The notes under the pieces were generated by a model, which was given only the letters and a program-made list of their open reading frames with translations, made no database searches and was not told where the DNA came from. Shown one piece after another: positions 10,363 through 21,985 of a stretch of DNA of 64,000 bases. Every line of letters starts with the position of its first letter. Position 1 is the first letter of the stretch. The stretch covers positions 124,001 to 188,000 of the forward strand of contig VXIS01000005.1 of the NCBI GenBank assembly GCA_008704415.1, written 5' to 3'. The position numbers were made by a program, and so were the translations under genes. This stretch comes from Sphaerosporella brunnea. Taxonomy: Eukaryota; Ascomycota; Pezizomycetes; Pezizales; Pyronemataceae.

Positions 10363-12749
10363 ATCGGATCCAACCGTGACTACTGGAGTAGTAGTAAGAA
10401 AAGTTTGTTAGTTGAATGGACAAGAAGGGGGCAAGCTTTTCGTATTATACTAAACTTTTCCATCAGACTTGTCTGCTACCAAGTACATGGTTGCGTGCAT
10501 TGTAGTATGATTGTACTGTCCATAAACTGAGCAAGATAGTACCTCAACAGCGAAAAAATGGAATCGATAACCCAGCTTTCAAGTAGTATAGCGTGAGTAC
10601 CGCGGAAGGGTGCTCCGGTTGCCGAAAATTTCATGGCAGACAATGCCACTCCCCCGGGGTGAAAGCAAATGAACTCACCACCATGTCCCCCCGCAACTCC
10701 TTGAGGCCCGCCGTGCCTAACGAGTCACCCGAGTCGTAGGTTCCGATTCGGGACGCTGCACATTGCAGGCTAGGTCACGCCCAAGTCCTCCGGCATTTGT
10801 CAGTGATTTCAAAGACCAAGTTGAAGTATTACGACAATTGACGGGGGGGGGGGGCAATATAGCACTGTATCGTTCCCGACTCAACTTGAAAGCCTGCCGG
10901 CTGGCCGAGGGAAAAGTATACAGAAACGTCTGCATCAAGACCACTTCAGGAGGGTATAGTCGTACAACTGTGCCTAGACATCTGCTTACGTGCAACGTGC
11001 AGTGGCCCACGGAAATATTAGAGGACCTCAGAATTGAAAAGAATTGGTCGATCCATAGAACGAAATAGCCGCTAGAAGCGCACAATTCTTTCTCCTCCTA
11101 ACAGAATGGGCCTAGAGACCTCTTCTCGTGATAAGCAAGCCCCGAAAACAGCGACAGATGCTCATGGCTGGACTCGCTGCGGTAATTTGGGTGACGGCGT
11201 GGAGGCAGGCGTCGTGGGAGTGAGCTAAACCACTCCAGGACCGAGACTTGGCTACTGAAGTTGAGGGCTTTCATGATAAAGCCAATTGGGTATAGGCGCG
11301 GATGGAGTTAAGCATTGATGTTGGATGAATTCTACTAGTAATCTTGCTGATATTACTGTGCATAGCAGGAGTTGAGCTGACAGGTATCCTGAATCCTGGG
11401 CGGAGAAACGGTGCGACGGAACGGCTTCAGCATAAAGGGACCCCCAGATATTAATTGCGGGTGACGCTATCCTCTTCGGTACCAAACACACAAGAGATTA
11501 CCGCTTGCGCAAGAGTTTGTGGTCGAACTGCGGTAGAACTTGGAGTATGTAGAGGATGAGAGGATACCTGGGTATGTTTGCCCCAGATCGGGCTAGCTAG
11601 AGGACGGTAAATTGCATGCATGCTCTCAGCGCCTGCACGCGTGGGATGTGAGGGGTCCACAGTAGGTATGTAAATGCTATAATGCCAGTTCCAACGCCCG
11701 GTCACTGCAAAGACAACGTCACTCACGCTACGTTAGTTGGGGATATCAAATGCATTGTTGATGCTTTTTGCAAACTCTTTATGCGCCATTTACGTTTCTG
11801 TATGCATTCAAAAACGTACATACATATATCTCGCAGTGTCAAAGGCCCCTCGCCCTCATTATAATCTCTTTCCACTTTTAACAATGCAGGGGATACATAC
11901 ATTTCCAAAGCGTGGTAACCTCAAGAGCTGGGAGAGGGAGGGGAGGCTTAAGAGGGGTCGCCCTACAACATCCTTTCTGGCTTCCTTCATGCCATCAGCA
12001 GCATCATCACAATCAAACAACGCTTCGCTGCTGGCCAGCACTCGGAACGCAGGTGCATACCTAGGTACATAAGGGAATGGAAAATAAATTTTGAAAAACT
12101 AAGAGACAAAAGTGACAGTAGAGGGGGTAATTTTCAACATCAGGACCCACACCTGACGATGTTTTACGACAGTGGTGCACACAACGTCACTCGGCTGGCC
12201 CTGTGACTTAGCGTGGATGGATTACAACAAACGTTACTCACTGACGTCCTTCACGCATAACTCGGATCTATTGATTCGCATCTTTTTTACCCATTATCCT
12301 TCGTTTTTACGTACTGTAGCAAGCAACGTCACCTGTGACCTGGAGGTCTCCGTCCATTGTTTTCCGCTGTCACCAGGGGTCGTCCGATGTGTTAGAACTG
12401 TCCCCTAAAGGGATGACCAGTTTTTGTGGGAACGGCCAGTTCTGGATCGGATGTTGCAATTGATGAACTGGAACGTTTCAGAAGCGGGCATCCACTTTGG
12501 CTGGCAGCCTGAGAAGCGGGCGCCGGCCCCCGCCAATTTTTTCTATAGTTAACCTCGCAGTACCAGCCACTATCACCTACGTTGATTAAAAGCATCACCA
12601 GATCCCACACATGAACGCCGCAAGATTAAATAACAAACAGGATGCAACCTCAGACGACACAACCAGAACCGTTAAAATGCGGGAGGAAAAAGCCCAGAAG
12701 CCCACCCCCGTTCAAACCCCATCAGGCTCAGCATGCCTCTCGATCCTCT
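10363..12749. other. Gene-poor segment, no supported gene
   Basis: About 2.4 kb without a convincing open frame on either strand. A G12 run lies at 10843-10854. Small frames (10763-11068 plus, 11737-12072 plus) lack any recognisable domain or codon pattern. Confidence 0.5.
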
Positions 12750-12771
12750 TCACAAAAGAATCGAGTTCTCC

Positions 12772-12785
12772 AACAGGACGTGGTT
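12772..12785. repeat. Target-site duplication of the LINE at 12786-13176, left copy
   Basis: AACAGGACGTGGTT, identical to 13177-13190. It directly abuts the T-rich (poly-A complement) end of the LINE. Confidence 0.88.
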
Positions 12786-13176
12786 TTTGTTTTTTGTTTT
12801 AATCATCCTGTATTCGGCCGCTTGCGGCCATGACAAGGGGGCTATATACACAGATCTACCCTTGAACCTCAAGTGTGAGGCAAAAAGGAAAGACAAAGGG
12901 AAATACAAAGGGAAAGACATCAATTTATAATCATTCTTGTGGCTTCTCCGGCCACTTGCCCACTTGCGTGCTCCCTAGAAAACCAAGGACGGCCTCGGTG
13001 CACCTTGCATCTGCCAGAATTCTGGCTACAGGAGTGGAGGTCTTCTTCCAACCCTCCTTGTCACCCTTTCTCGTCGCCACACTAATTGCCTTCCACAAGA
13101 TGTCCTGCTCCTTTCGCCACTTAGCACATCTCTTCAGGAGGTGCTCTCTTGTTTGCTTGGGTGCCTTTCGGCACCA
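12786..13176 (-). mobile_element. 5'-truncated LINE (non-LTR retrotransposon) insertion
   Basis: Read on the minus strand, the first two thirds encode the C-terminal end of a Tad-like LINE ORF2: a Cys/His segment WCRKAPKQTREHLLKRCAKW, then ILADARCTEAVLGFLGST and QVGKWPEKPQE followed by TGA. The 3' UTR follows, with the hairpin GGCCGCAAGCGGCC, and ends in an A-rich tail (T-rich on plus, 12786-12800). Both sides are flanked by the same 14 bp (AACAGGACGTGGTT, 12772-12785 and 13177-13190), a target-site duplication. The 5' part of the element (ORF1 and reverse transcriptase) is missing, as usual for abortive target-primed reverse transcription. Confidence 0.88.
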
Positions 13177-13190
13177 AACAGGACGTGGTT
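13177..13190. repeat. Target-site duplication of the LINE at 12786-13176, right copy
   Basis: AACAGGACGTGGTT, identical to 12772-12785. It lies inside the Crinkler-like reading frame on the minus strand. Confidence 0.88.
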
Positions 13191-14773
13191 GTGCTTGACA
13201 TCGTTGGTGACGCCATCGATTAGAGCAAACTGCCTGAAGTTTTGTGTAAACAAAACATGATAAAGAACACCGGGCTCACCTACTAAGGTGTTAGTGGTAT
13301 TCTGATGTAGGACGGCGAGTAATGTCTATACCGAAAGAGCAGCCTTCTGGCAAAGCAGTACAGAAGTTAAGGATGATGAACTTGCCGATAACCCCCTGAG
13401 CCACCGCCGAATAGTAGGCCCCCCTGGTCGAAACCTGTCGTAATGTTCTTTTATGCGATCGCTATCCCGAACCAGCTCGATTGCCCACTGTTCGTCCGTT
13501 CTGGCCACCTGAAAGTCAACCCGCCCCCCGCCCTTCCCCCGCTTTACGACGAACTCCGGGCAAACGTAGACATATCGGTCCAACAGCGGCACAAGGCAGC
13601 GGTAGAACTCCTTCTGCCATTGGTCCTCGAATATAGTTTCTTTGCCATCGTATGCTCTAGGCGGGCAAGAAAGCTGGTCGGGGCTGAATCGTTTTATCGC
13701 CTCCAGTGCTAGGTCCAGGGGCGACTTGTACGGCATTTCGCCTGACTTGTTTTGTGGTTTTAGAGCTGCCTCGCAGAACCTGGTATATCTTTTAGCGATA
13801 ATGAGACCTGGATGGAGTAGAGTGTGTATTCACCACATATGGAGCGGACTTGCAAAGGAATACACAATGTCCTCTCCAGCGAGCTCCGTGTGTACCCAAC
13901 CATTTTCCACAAGTTTCTCCACGTCCTTATGAGGACAATCGTTAAATTCTGCGGCGCCACAGCGGCCTTCGGCCATTATAAGCTTCTTGAAGAGATGTGC
14001 GTATTTCGTGTCTTGAAGAATATTCCGCGTAGGCAGCCCGCGGGTGAATGGAGTCCCTTGGAGGAGGTTGAACAGCTCTGCCGGTGTCGCAAAAATTGTC
14101 CCACGAACCGCTTCAAGGCCAATTGGAATTTGTTGTCGCATGAGCTGATACAATTGCTATGACACCAGAAGTTAACATTAAAAAATCATGTAACCTACCG
14201 CATAAACTCGCAAGCAAGAGACTCGACGGCGCGAAAAGAGTAGTAGGAAAAGGCGTGAGGTGTGGGTGAAAAATAGCAACGTGCACCGAGAGCCGACTAG
14301 AGCTGGGTGGGAAACCCGTAGGTAAACAACCTCCGACGGGGTTGACAACCGCGCAACAACAAAAATCGGTTGGCAACCGTACGGTCATGTGCTTTTAGTA
14401 GTACACACGAGGCCTGTTTTTTTTGCTGGGGCGAGTTCTGCTAAAGGAGCCACCGGCATTCTGCTACAATTTGTAAGTACACTGCCTCATCATTCAAAAG
14501 AATAGCAGTCGTACCTTCTGTATATATATTTTTTTTGTATAGGGAAGCCGCCAGGAGTGTCTCCTAGGGAAGTGGCTGAGGAGTTCTGCTGGGGGAGGGT
14601 GTCGAGTTCTGCTGGGGAAGCTGTCGAAGGAGAGAAATTGTGCGGGTGAGCAGAACCATTCACAGGCCGGCACTCGTAGGTGCAGATGAGCTTTATCTTC
14701 ACTGCTGAGCACTCGGACCATTTCCACTGGCTTTAAATTTCGTGCTATGTTGTGAGGCTACTCGTCGGTGGTG

Positions 14774-14988
14774 TACTATCGCGTTGCCACCTGTGTCGTT
14801 TTTTCACCTATGTCGCGCTGAAAAGTACGCCGGCTGGCTCAGAAATACGCATGACAACGGGCGGCGTTGCGGGGTGGTGGTTGCGGCGCCAGATCCTCGC
14901 CAGAGCTGCCCGCGTATTTCTCAGCCAGCCAGCGTACTTTTCAGCGCGACACTGGGCAGAAAACGACATTGGGGGCCACGCGATAGTA
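14774..14988. mobile_element. Foldback MITE with about 75-bp inverted repeats and TA ends
   Basis: The left arm (14774-14850) and right arm (14912-14988) are inverted copies. The outer blocks TACTATCGCG and CGCGATAGTA match perfectly. The inner about 38 bp (TGTCGCGCTGAAAAGTACGC and the following CGGCTGGCT block) differ at only two positions, while the block between is more diverged. The 61-bp centre is not repeated. Both ends show TA, the target duplicated by Tc1/mariner-type transposases. There is no reading frame. This fits a non-autonomous miniature inverted-repeat element. Confidence 0.85.
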
Positions 14989-15645
14989 GCCAGTGATCAC
15001 AGGGTTTTGCGAGGGCGGCGCCCTGTCTCCACTCCTCGCGCGGACTACTCTGCCGCTCAGATGGCCCTGATACCAATTGTCTAGGTCACTTCAAAGCCTC
15101 GCAGCCCATCAAGGACTAGCTGCCAGACATGAAAGCTCACTCATCGGTGAATTGACGGCGATGGTTGGGACAATCGTGGTGGAAACGGCCTTTGCGATAA
15201 AAACAGTGAACCTGGGCCCAGTTTCGGTGATGGTTTTCATTGACGCTCTGAACATCGCGGTTACCGATGATCGATGTTTTATGCATAAGGAACGGCACGG
15301 CAGATGCCGGCTCGGTTGGTTGCTGTTGCGTTGCGGAGAAGCGTTACCAGAACAAACTCCGGGAAACGCCAAGCAAGCGCCCTCCAATACCCCAGCACCA
15401 ACTAACCAACACCGCAGCGGGCAAGCAGCTTTCTGGCGGAATTCGAAATCGCTTCCAATACAACTCACATTTCTCCCTCTGGTCCATCTTCCAATCCACT
15501 CTTCTGCTCAGTGCTACTCTAGTGACGGGCAAACAAATCGACGTATTTATCGTGTAACCCCGAGTCTTGTCTCCAACGAAACCAAACGAGCTCCTAGCTG
15601 CAAACTACCCCTCCGTCGCTCCTCGCTTCCTCTTCTGCCGCGACA
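14989..15645. other. Upstream region of hymA
   Basis: No convincing gene. Open frames here (15077-15706 plus, 15109-15468 minus) lack domain signals. The last about 150 bp are C-rich and should hold the hymA promoter and 5' UTR. Confidence 0.45.
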
Positions 15646-17188
15646 ATGTCGTTCCTTTTCAACCGCAACCGACAGAAGACCCCCCAGGATCTCGTCCGGG
15701 CCCTGAGAGAAACAGTTATACGGCTGGACACGCCGCTGGAGAAACGCCGGGTATGAAAATATCGATCAGTTTGGCAGCAACGAGGCAAGTTGCTAACGTG
15801 CTCCCCAGATATCAGAAGAAGAGGAAGCTACAAGGCTGTTATCCCAGCTCAAATTGATTCTTCAAGGAAACACTGGTTCGCCTTCCCTGCTCCGAGCACT
15901 CCAAGACCTAATCCGATTGTTAACACCAGGACTTAAAGAAGCTGAACCCTTGCCCGAACAAGTGCAAGCTCTTTGCGAAGAGGTCATCAACAAGGACCTT
16001 CTTCCACTTCTCGCAGAGAACCTTTTCAGGCTCGACTTCGAGGTACTGCAAAATTCCAAAACGCGCGATAGTTGACGCTGATGTGTGCAGGCAAAAAAAG
16101 ACGTGACGGCACTCTTCAACGGTCTACTCCGCTACCGGCCACAGCCGCTTCAACAACACTATGGTCAAAGCCAACCGGTCTACCCTGTTGTCGAATACCT
16201 CAGTCATGATATCCCCGATAGAAATCGCAGAAATCCGCCTGACACCTTAAGGACACTCGTGGAGCACTACAAGTACCACCCAGAAGTAGCTAATAACTGC
16301 GGTACAATTCTACGGGAGAGCTTCAAGCATGAGTCGTTGGCTAGGGTTGTGTTGTATGGGGATATGTTTTGGGACTTTTTCGATTATGTTCAAGGAGGTA
16401 GTTTTGACATCGCCAGCGACGCTTTCTCGACGTTTAGGGTTTGCATCCTACACCTGGAGTTGGTTGAGGTTGTTGACTGATGGTTCCAGGAACTGTTAAC
16501 CAGAAATAAGAAATTGGTTGCAGAGTTCTTGATTGACCAACAGGCGGAGGTACCCCTCCCCCCCCCCCCCTAAATATTGTCCAGACAGTTCAATAACAGT
16601 CCACAGTTCTTCCTTCGCTACAATACCCTCCTCGTATCGTCAAACTACGTCACAAAGCGTCAGTCGATTAAGTTGCTCGGCGAGATACTGCTGGATCGAG
16701 CGAACTACAACGTGATGCTAGAGTATGTCGACTCGCCGGAACACCTCAAGCTGACAATGAACTTGCTGCGGGACAAGAGCAAGAACATTCAGTACGAGGC
16801 TTTTCACGTGTTCAAGGTGAGACAGACATTGGGGCGCACGCATGCGTTGCAGTTAGCTGATTCTAAGAACAGGTGTTTGTGGCAAACCCGAAGAAGTCGA
16901 AGGCTGTTCAGGATATCCTTCTTAAGAACCGGGAGAAGCTTTTGGTGTTCTTGCCCAAGTTTCACGAGGAGCGAAAAGGTGAGGCCAGTCCCTACCGTTT
17001 CATCTGATTTTCCTGCTAATACGCCTGTCCAGATGACGAACAGTTCATCGACGAGAAAAGCTTCTTGATGAAACAGATTAGAGATCTGGGTCAGCATCCT
17101 CCGCACTACCCTCAGCAGTATGTTCATTCTGGCATGGTTTCTGCGTAATGGTGTTGACCGGCGCGACGTGCGCAGGTATTTGTTGTGA
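15646..17188 (+). CDS. hymA: Mo25/HymA family scaffold protein
   Basis: Eight exons (15646-15750, 15809-16042, 16091-16438, 16490-16549, 16589-16816, 16873-16978, 17033-17117, 17176-17188) give 392 residues. The protein is a full-length Mo25 armadillo-type repeat protein: it starts [20 protein letters not shown] and contains [47 protein letters not shown] and [19 protein letters not shown]. Mo25 proteins bind and activate GCK/STE20-type kinases (Kic1-Hym1 of the RAM/MOR network in fungi), controlling polarity, cell separation and conidiophore development (Aspergillus hymA). Intron 4 (16550-16588) is only 39 nt and contains a C13 run. If the last intron (17118-17175) is not used, the frame ends at a TAA at 17146-17148 instead, changing only the last residues. 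Confidence 0.93.
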
Positions 17189-18313
17189 AAAGCGCCACGG
17201 CATTGTTCAAATATCTTGCGTGCGAAAGGCCGGGCACATGTGGAGAAGCAGAGTATGAGTATGGTTTTTTAAACGGCGTTTATTGCATTTGATTGTATAC
17301 CGTATTTCGTTATGCTGGGGGAGTTGGAACGCGAGGATTCGGTCTCTTTTTCTGTTTTATTTATTCATTTTTGGCCTTTTGGCAGGCAGAGTATACCCCT
17401 GTACTTATTGTACTCTTTCGTCCTTTTGATGGCAGCATCAAACCCAATCTAAGTCAACATAGCCAGCCAGACTCACCAGGCTGGCTATTGGCAACCGTGG
17501 GTGTATTCATGGTTTGAATGCGTTTGAAAATATCGGAGTACCCCTGGGAAGCGAGCCTGCGAGCGGGGGTGACGTTAGTCACCTTGGCATGAGTAGTTGC
17601 TGTTTCGTTTTGGCTTATTATTTACAGTCGCGCGGGGAGGGCACACAGGCCGTTCCCAAACAACCCCACCGACGGGAAAACGTCAGGATAAGTACCGGAG
17701 CATAGAATTTCCAGTTGTCGTACACAACTCGTCCCTTATACCTTGGGCTCTTGCGAGTACTTTGGTGCAAAACTTCTTGCGATGATATCGAAATAGTCAG
17801 TGAAGCAACGATCCTGCTACCTACTCTGGTTGCTTCACGGGGCATCACTCAAACATGCAGCTGTTTGGATGGACCGGCACACACTGTTCCAGCACAGCCT
17901 CTCCCCCATAACTAGGTCGCAAACCGGAATGAGTAGCTGTGCCCACTGTGCTGTGCTCTATGCCCTTCGTGGCCGAGTGCCTGACAATGCAGGGCTGTGA
18001 GGCTATCCCGCGTTCCGCGGCAAGGGCCCAACTCATTGCGCATCGTCTGTATGTACGTACACATACATGTCATGCAAATCAAACACTGGCAATTGGCTGG
18101 CTTATCCGTCAAAACAGCCCGGTTCAGCTGAAAACCGGCCCTACCAAGACTGCCAGCTCATAATTGATTTCACTGGTAACTATATGGTAACTACAAATTG
18201 AGCATCTACGGCCCGTCCCTTCAATCTTTCAAGCTCTCGACTGCAACGTTGAGCCAGAGCCACACACGCACGCTACTGATAATTTACCCCGCCTCTGATC
18301 CCCCCGCCAAACC
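17189..18313. other. Intergenic between hymA and the phosphoesterase gene
   Basis: About 1.1 kb with no supported gene or repeat. The final 100 bp are pyrimidine-rich before the next start codon. Confidence 0.5.
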
Positions 18314-20335
18314 ATGTCGGACTCCTCCGTAACCTTCTCTTCCGGCGCCACGGGACCTCCGGATCTCAGGCTTCTCCACTACAACGATGTCTATCACATC
18401 GAGGGGGGGCGCGTTTTCCCCTCACAGTCAGCTTGATACGTTGCTGATCGTGGTGTAGCTCTCGCGACCCTGTCGGCGGTGCCGCTCGCTTCGTCTCCCT
18501 CGTCTCGCACTACCGTTCCGCGCCCGAATTCGCGGGTCAGCCGGAGCTGCTAACCTTCTTCTCCGGCGACGCTTTCAATCCTTCGCTTGAGTCCTCTGTC
18601 ACTAAGGGACGGCACATGGTGCCTATCCTCAATGAAATCGGAACGAACGTAGCTTGTCTTGGAAACCACGATCTGGACTTTGGGGTCGAGCAGTTTGGAC
18701 ACTTGAAGGATCTGTGCAAATTCCCGTGGCTATGCGCTAATGTGGAGGATCCGGCGCTCGGGCAGGGCGTGAGTATCGGAGGAGTGTCCAAAACAGTGAT
18801 GTTGGAGAGCTCGACGGGAGTCAAGATCGGCGTCATTGGATTGGTCGAGAAGGAGTGGTTGGATACCATCAGTTCGCTACCGCCAGGGCTCGTTTACATT
18901 AACGCTGCAGAGGCAGCCTTGAAGTGGGTGCCGCAGCTGAGGGAGCAGGGCGCGGAAATAGTAATTGCGGTTAGCCATATGAGGGAGCCAAATGATGTGA
19001 GTTCTGTCTACTCCCTCATGCTAAAGGCGTTTGCTGATCATGGAGATAGGTCCGGTTGGCTACTGAGATTCCGGAGGGGACGATTGATATCGTACTCGGA
19101 GGACACGATCATCATTACAGCCACCAGATCGTCAATGGATGTCATGTCATCCGCTCTGGATGTGACTTCAGGCAGTTATCCTACATCGAAGCACGTAGGA
19201 AGAGTGTGGACGGTTCCATTCCTGGATGGAACTTCGATATTATACGGAGAGACACCTTCAAATCAACTCCGGAGGACGAGAAAACAGCCCAGCTGGTCGA
19301 TAAGCTCACAGCCGGCCTGAAAGCGAAGCTCGAGAAGCCTATCGGATACACAGCAGTGCCATTGGACGGCCGATTCACCACTATCAGGTGCAAGGAGTCA
19401 AACCTAGGGAACTTCACGTGAGTGATGATTTTCAACTTGAAGGTTGTTGGTGCTGAGACTTCTCCGACAGTTGTGACTTGCTGAGATTCTATTACAACAC
19501 TGAGTGCGCGCTGATGGCTGGCGGCACCATGCGCGGTGACCAGATATACCCGCCGGGTCTCATTAAGCTTCGTGACATTGTCGAGTGCTTCCCCTTTGAG
19601 GACCCTGTCCTTGTGATCCGAGTTTCGGGCGCCTCGATAGTCAAAGCGCTGGAGAACGGTGTGTCAAAGTTGCCGGCGCTCGAAGGGCGCTTCCCCCATG
19701 TCTCCGGTATCGTCTTTACCTTCGATTCAACTCGGCCGGCAGGATCAAGGGTCTTGTCTTGCAAGATCGGAACGGAGGATGTTGTGCCAGACAGGAAGTA
19801 CACACTTGCAACTCGGGTAAGCCACTCGACTATCCCGTCAGGGGCGATACACTGACTGAGCCAGAGCTACATGCACAACGGCAAAGACGGCTTCGAGGCA
19901 CTTTCGGCTGAGGCGGGAGCCGAAGTCGTAGTCGACGAGGAGAACGGTGTTATTATCAGCTCAATCCTGCGCCAGTACTTCCTCGCTTTGAAGGTTGTCG
20001 GAAGATGGTCTCATGGCCACTTTTACCGCCAGTTCTTCAAGGCTTTGAAGACAGATCAGAAGGCCAAAGGCGATCTCAACCAATCGGAGGCAGCTGCTAG
20101 ACATGAGGAGCTGGATGATGATGACGAGGGCAGTGGGAGTGAGAGCGAGATTGATGGCTATGAAAACGAGAGGCATGACTCCCGAGAAAAAATGACCACT
20201 AACTTCATTAAGAAAATGGGGTCGAAGTGGGCCCGTCTGGCCGGTGTCCAAACGGGGGACGCTCACAATGTTGATTGGACGAGTGCCATCTCCCCTCGGA
20301 TTGAGGGCAGGATCATTGAGGTCAAACAGGAGTGA
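18314..20335 (+). CDS. 5'-nucleotidase/UshA-type metallophosphoesterase
   Basis: Exons: 18314 to about 18426, 18459-18996, 19050-19417, 19471-19816 and 19865-20335. The N-terminal calcineurin-like phosphoesterase domain shows the metal-binding series LLHYNDVYHIE, the variant FFSGDAFNPS, CLGNHDLDFG, VIAVSHMREPND and LGGHDHHY. The C-terminal 5_nucleotid_C domain includes CDLLRFYYNTECALMAGGTM and YMHNGKDGFEAL. Family members hydrolyse nucleotides or UDP-sugars. No signal peptide is visible, so it is likely cytosolic, as in the fungal YfkN/UshA-like group. The C terminus adds an acidic DDDDEGSGSESE stretch. First-intron problem: a G7 run in exon 1 leaves the natural 46-bp intron (18413-18458) out of frame by one. 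A 32-nt intron (18427-18458) restores the frame but is very short. Exon 1 is therefore uncertain. Confidence 0.85.
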
Positions 20336-20564
20336 TCTAAAGCTTCTTACGATCATAGATTCACTGTTCTGTTGAAATCAAAGTTCTCAACCAGCTGCCA
20401 GAGTGATTGTCGGTGCATCGTCTGGGAACTCTTTTATAAGCTAGCGTGACTTCCCCATCTGTTAGTCAGTCCAACTTCGAACCACTCTTCAAGCTCAGCT
20501 TTCGACACCTTCAATCACTTTGACGACATTGTACGCTTACTTCTATTCGCCCAACTATACCACC

Positions 20565-21450
20565 ATGAACGCGACAGTGCAGAAAGCGCTGGATACTGTT
20601 GAGAACAGGCTCCAAGAACTCATCGAATCCATCGCATCGTACAACCCTTCACCCGCTGCTGCAAGTGCGCTTATCGAGGCGGACAATGAGCTTGAAGAAA
20701 CCCTTGAGCAGCGTAGGCGCGCACCTCAACCCGCCCCGCTGCGCCATCGCTAACACACACATAGTGGATGAGCACCAGCAAGCCTACAGACACATTCTCT
20801 CTCTCCGCGAGACTAGCAAGATGCTCGACGAGCAGCTGACCGAGCTCCTCACTACCCTCGCCGAGACCAGACAACAGGTCATTTCTGTACCCTCAACCAA
20901 ATTCAGCGTCCAACCTAGAGAGATTCCGTTCGACCAGCTCCTCTCTTATGCGACCAAGATCGCGAAATACTCCCGGCCCCCGAATCCTACCGCGTTCAAG
21001 AAGTACGCCGATACGGTCTTGCCGCCGCCGCCACCCCCGCCGCAGCTCCAGGAGGGAGAGAGCAAGCCTGCTGAGCCCGAGAACGCAGAGAAACTGCCGC
21101 TGGGCCTCACCCAGGAGGATATGGTCAATACCGATCCGCTGGGCGGCATGCCGCCGTTCATGCCCTGGCCGAACGAGATTGTGATGCGACAGGGTGCCTT
21201 GGCGGCTTACATGGCGATGGGACCCGGCGCGGTTCCAGAGGATATGGTGCCGGAGGCGGAGAAGAAGGCAGCGGAGGAGGAGGAGGCGAGGAGACGCCAG
21301 GAGGAGGGTGAGCGAGCGGTTAATGGCGGCCAGAGCGATGCCGAGGAAAAGTCCCGCAGGCCCAGCTATGTGCCTGCCCAGGCCGCCCCGCAGAGGGAGA
21401 AGCTTACCAGCTTGAACCTGGATTTGTGGACCGAGGAGGATGAGGATTAA
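20565..21450 (+). CDS. MED4: Mediator complex subunit 4
   Basis: Exons 20565-20712 and 20765-21450 encode 277 residues. The N-terminal half is helical and coiled-coil prone (VENRLQELIESI, then LDEHQQAYRHILSLRETSKM and LDEQLTELLTTLAETRQQV). It is followed by the Med4 signature region REIPFDQLLSYATKIAKYSR and PPNPTAFKKYADTVLPPPPP. The rest is Pro- and Glu/Ala-rich and ends in an acidic LDLWTEEDED. Med4 is a core subunit of the Mediator middle module, which links activators to RNA polymerase II. The ATG at 20565 (context CACCATGA) is preferred. Intron length is 52 bp. Confidence 0.9.
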
Positions 21451-21985
21451 ACATTTGCCTCTCCATATCTACTGGGACCACATTGCAGAAGCTGGGCTGC
21501 GCTAACTTCCTGTTTACTTTCAAGCTGCTTTTTTTTTCTAGTTTACCTGAGTTTCTTTGGGCGTTTCTGTTTTTCCTTTGATGTCTCGATTCATGAATTC
21601 TTGACACGTTAGTGAGTGATGAGACAAAAAGCCCTCGAGACTTTTTAGGTAGGGCTGGAAAGCGACATCTGGCGGAAGTTCGAGTAGTTGGATGTGGCGG
21701 GTTTTGTAGAATCGCTGGACCTGACCTGAGCCTTAGTAGAATACAGTGAATTTGGCCGCGCCCAGCGCGGTATCTTCACGAGATATCACTCACGGCCTCT
21801 CGAGATTTTCAAGCCGAAATGAGGTTGACCTTCATCACTGTTGATAAATCGGGGTTGGTTGTGGCACATAGATACTCTTTACCAGTTCTAAAATTAAATT
21901 TAAAGCTGCGGCTCCAAAGCACGCGTAAAACCCCATGTAGCTCATCCAAGAAACCACCCCCGAAAAATAACTCTCACACGCAACC
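21451..21985. other. Intergenic between MED4 and RRP46
   Basis: A T-rich 3' region follows the MED4 stop (T9 near 21530). No gene is seen. Confidence 0.5.

Larger units (their letters stand above)
12750..14370 (-). pseudogene. Crinkler/REase-like protein pseudogene, split by a LINE
   Basis: Minus-strand frames from about 14340 to 13200 carry the C-terminal part of a Crinkler (CRN)-type protein as found in oomycetes and fungi: a winged-helix segment ending SFASPLHMW (about 14150-13833), then a PD-(D/E)XK nuclease-like domain with GRVDFQVA and WAIELVRDSDRIKEHYDRF (about 13740-13420). Homologous NTPase-HTH-REase proteins act as secreted or selfish-element-derived effectors in nuclei. The P-loop NTPase part is not present. 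Lesions seen are a TGA at 13832-13830 with a frame change, an extra base in a C6 run (13419-13424, G6 on the coding strand), and a TAA at 13293-13291. A LINE (12786-13176) with target-site duplication lies just before the original stop, whose TGA sits at 12752-12750 beyond the insertion. A weak intron may lie at about 14161-14204. The family call comes from motif order only. Confidence 0.68.

Noticed and set aside
10763..11068. 101-residue plus-strand frame containing a Gly run
   Set aside because: The Gly run is just the G12 homopolymer; no motif or codon signal.
15077..15706. 209-residue plus-strand frame
   Set aside because: It overlaps the leader and first exon of hymA in another frame and shows no family resemblance.
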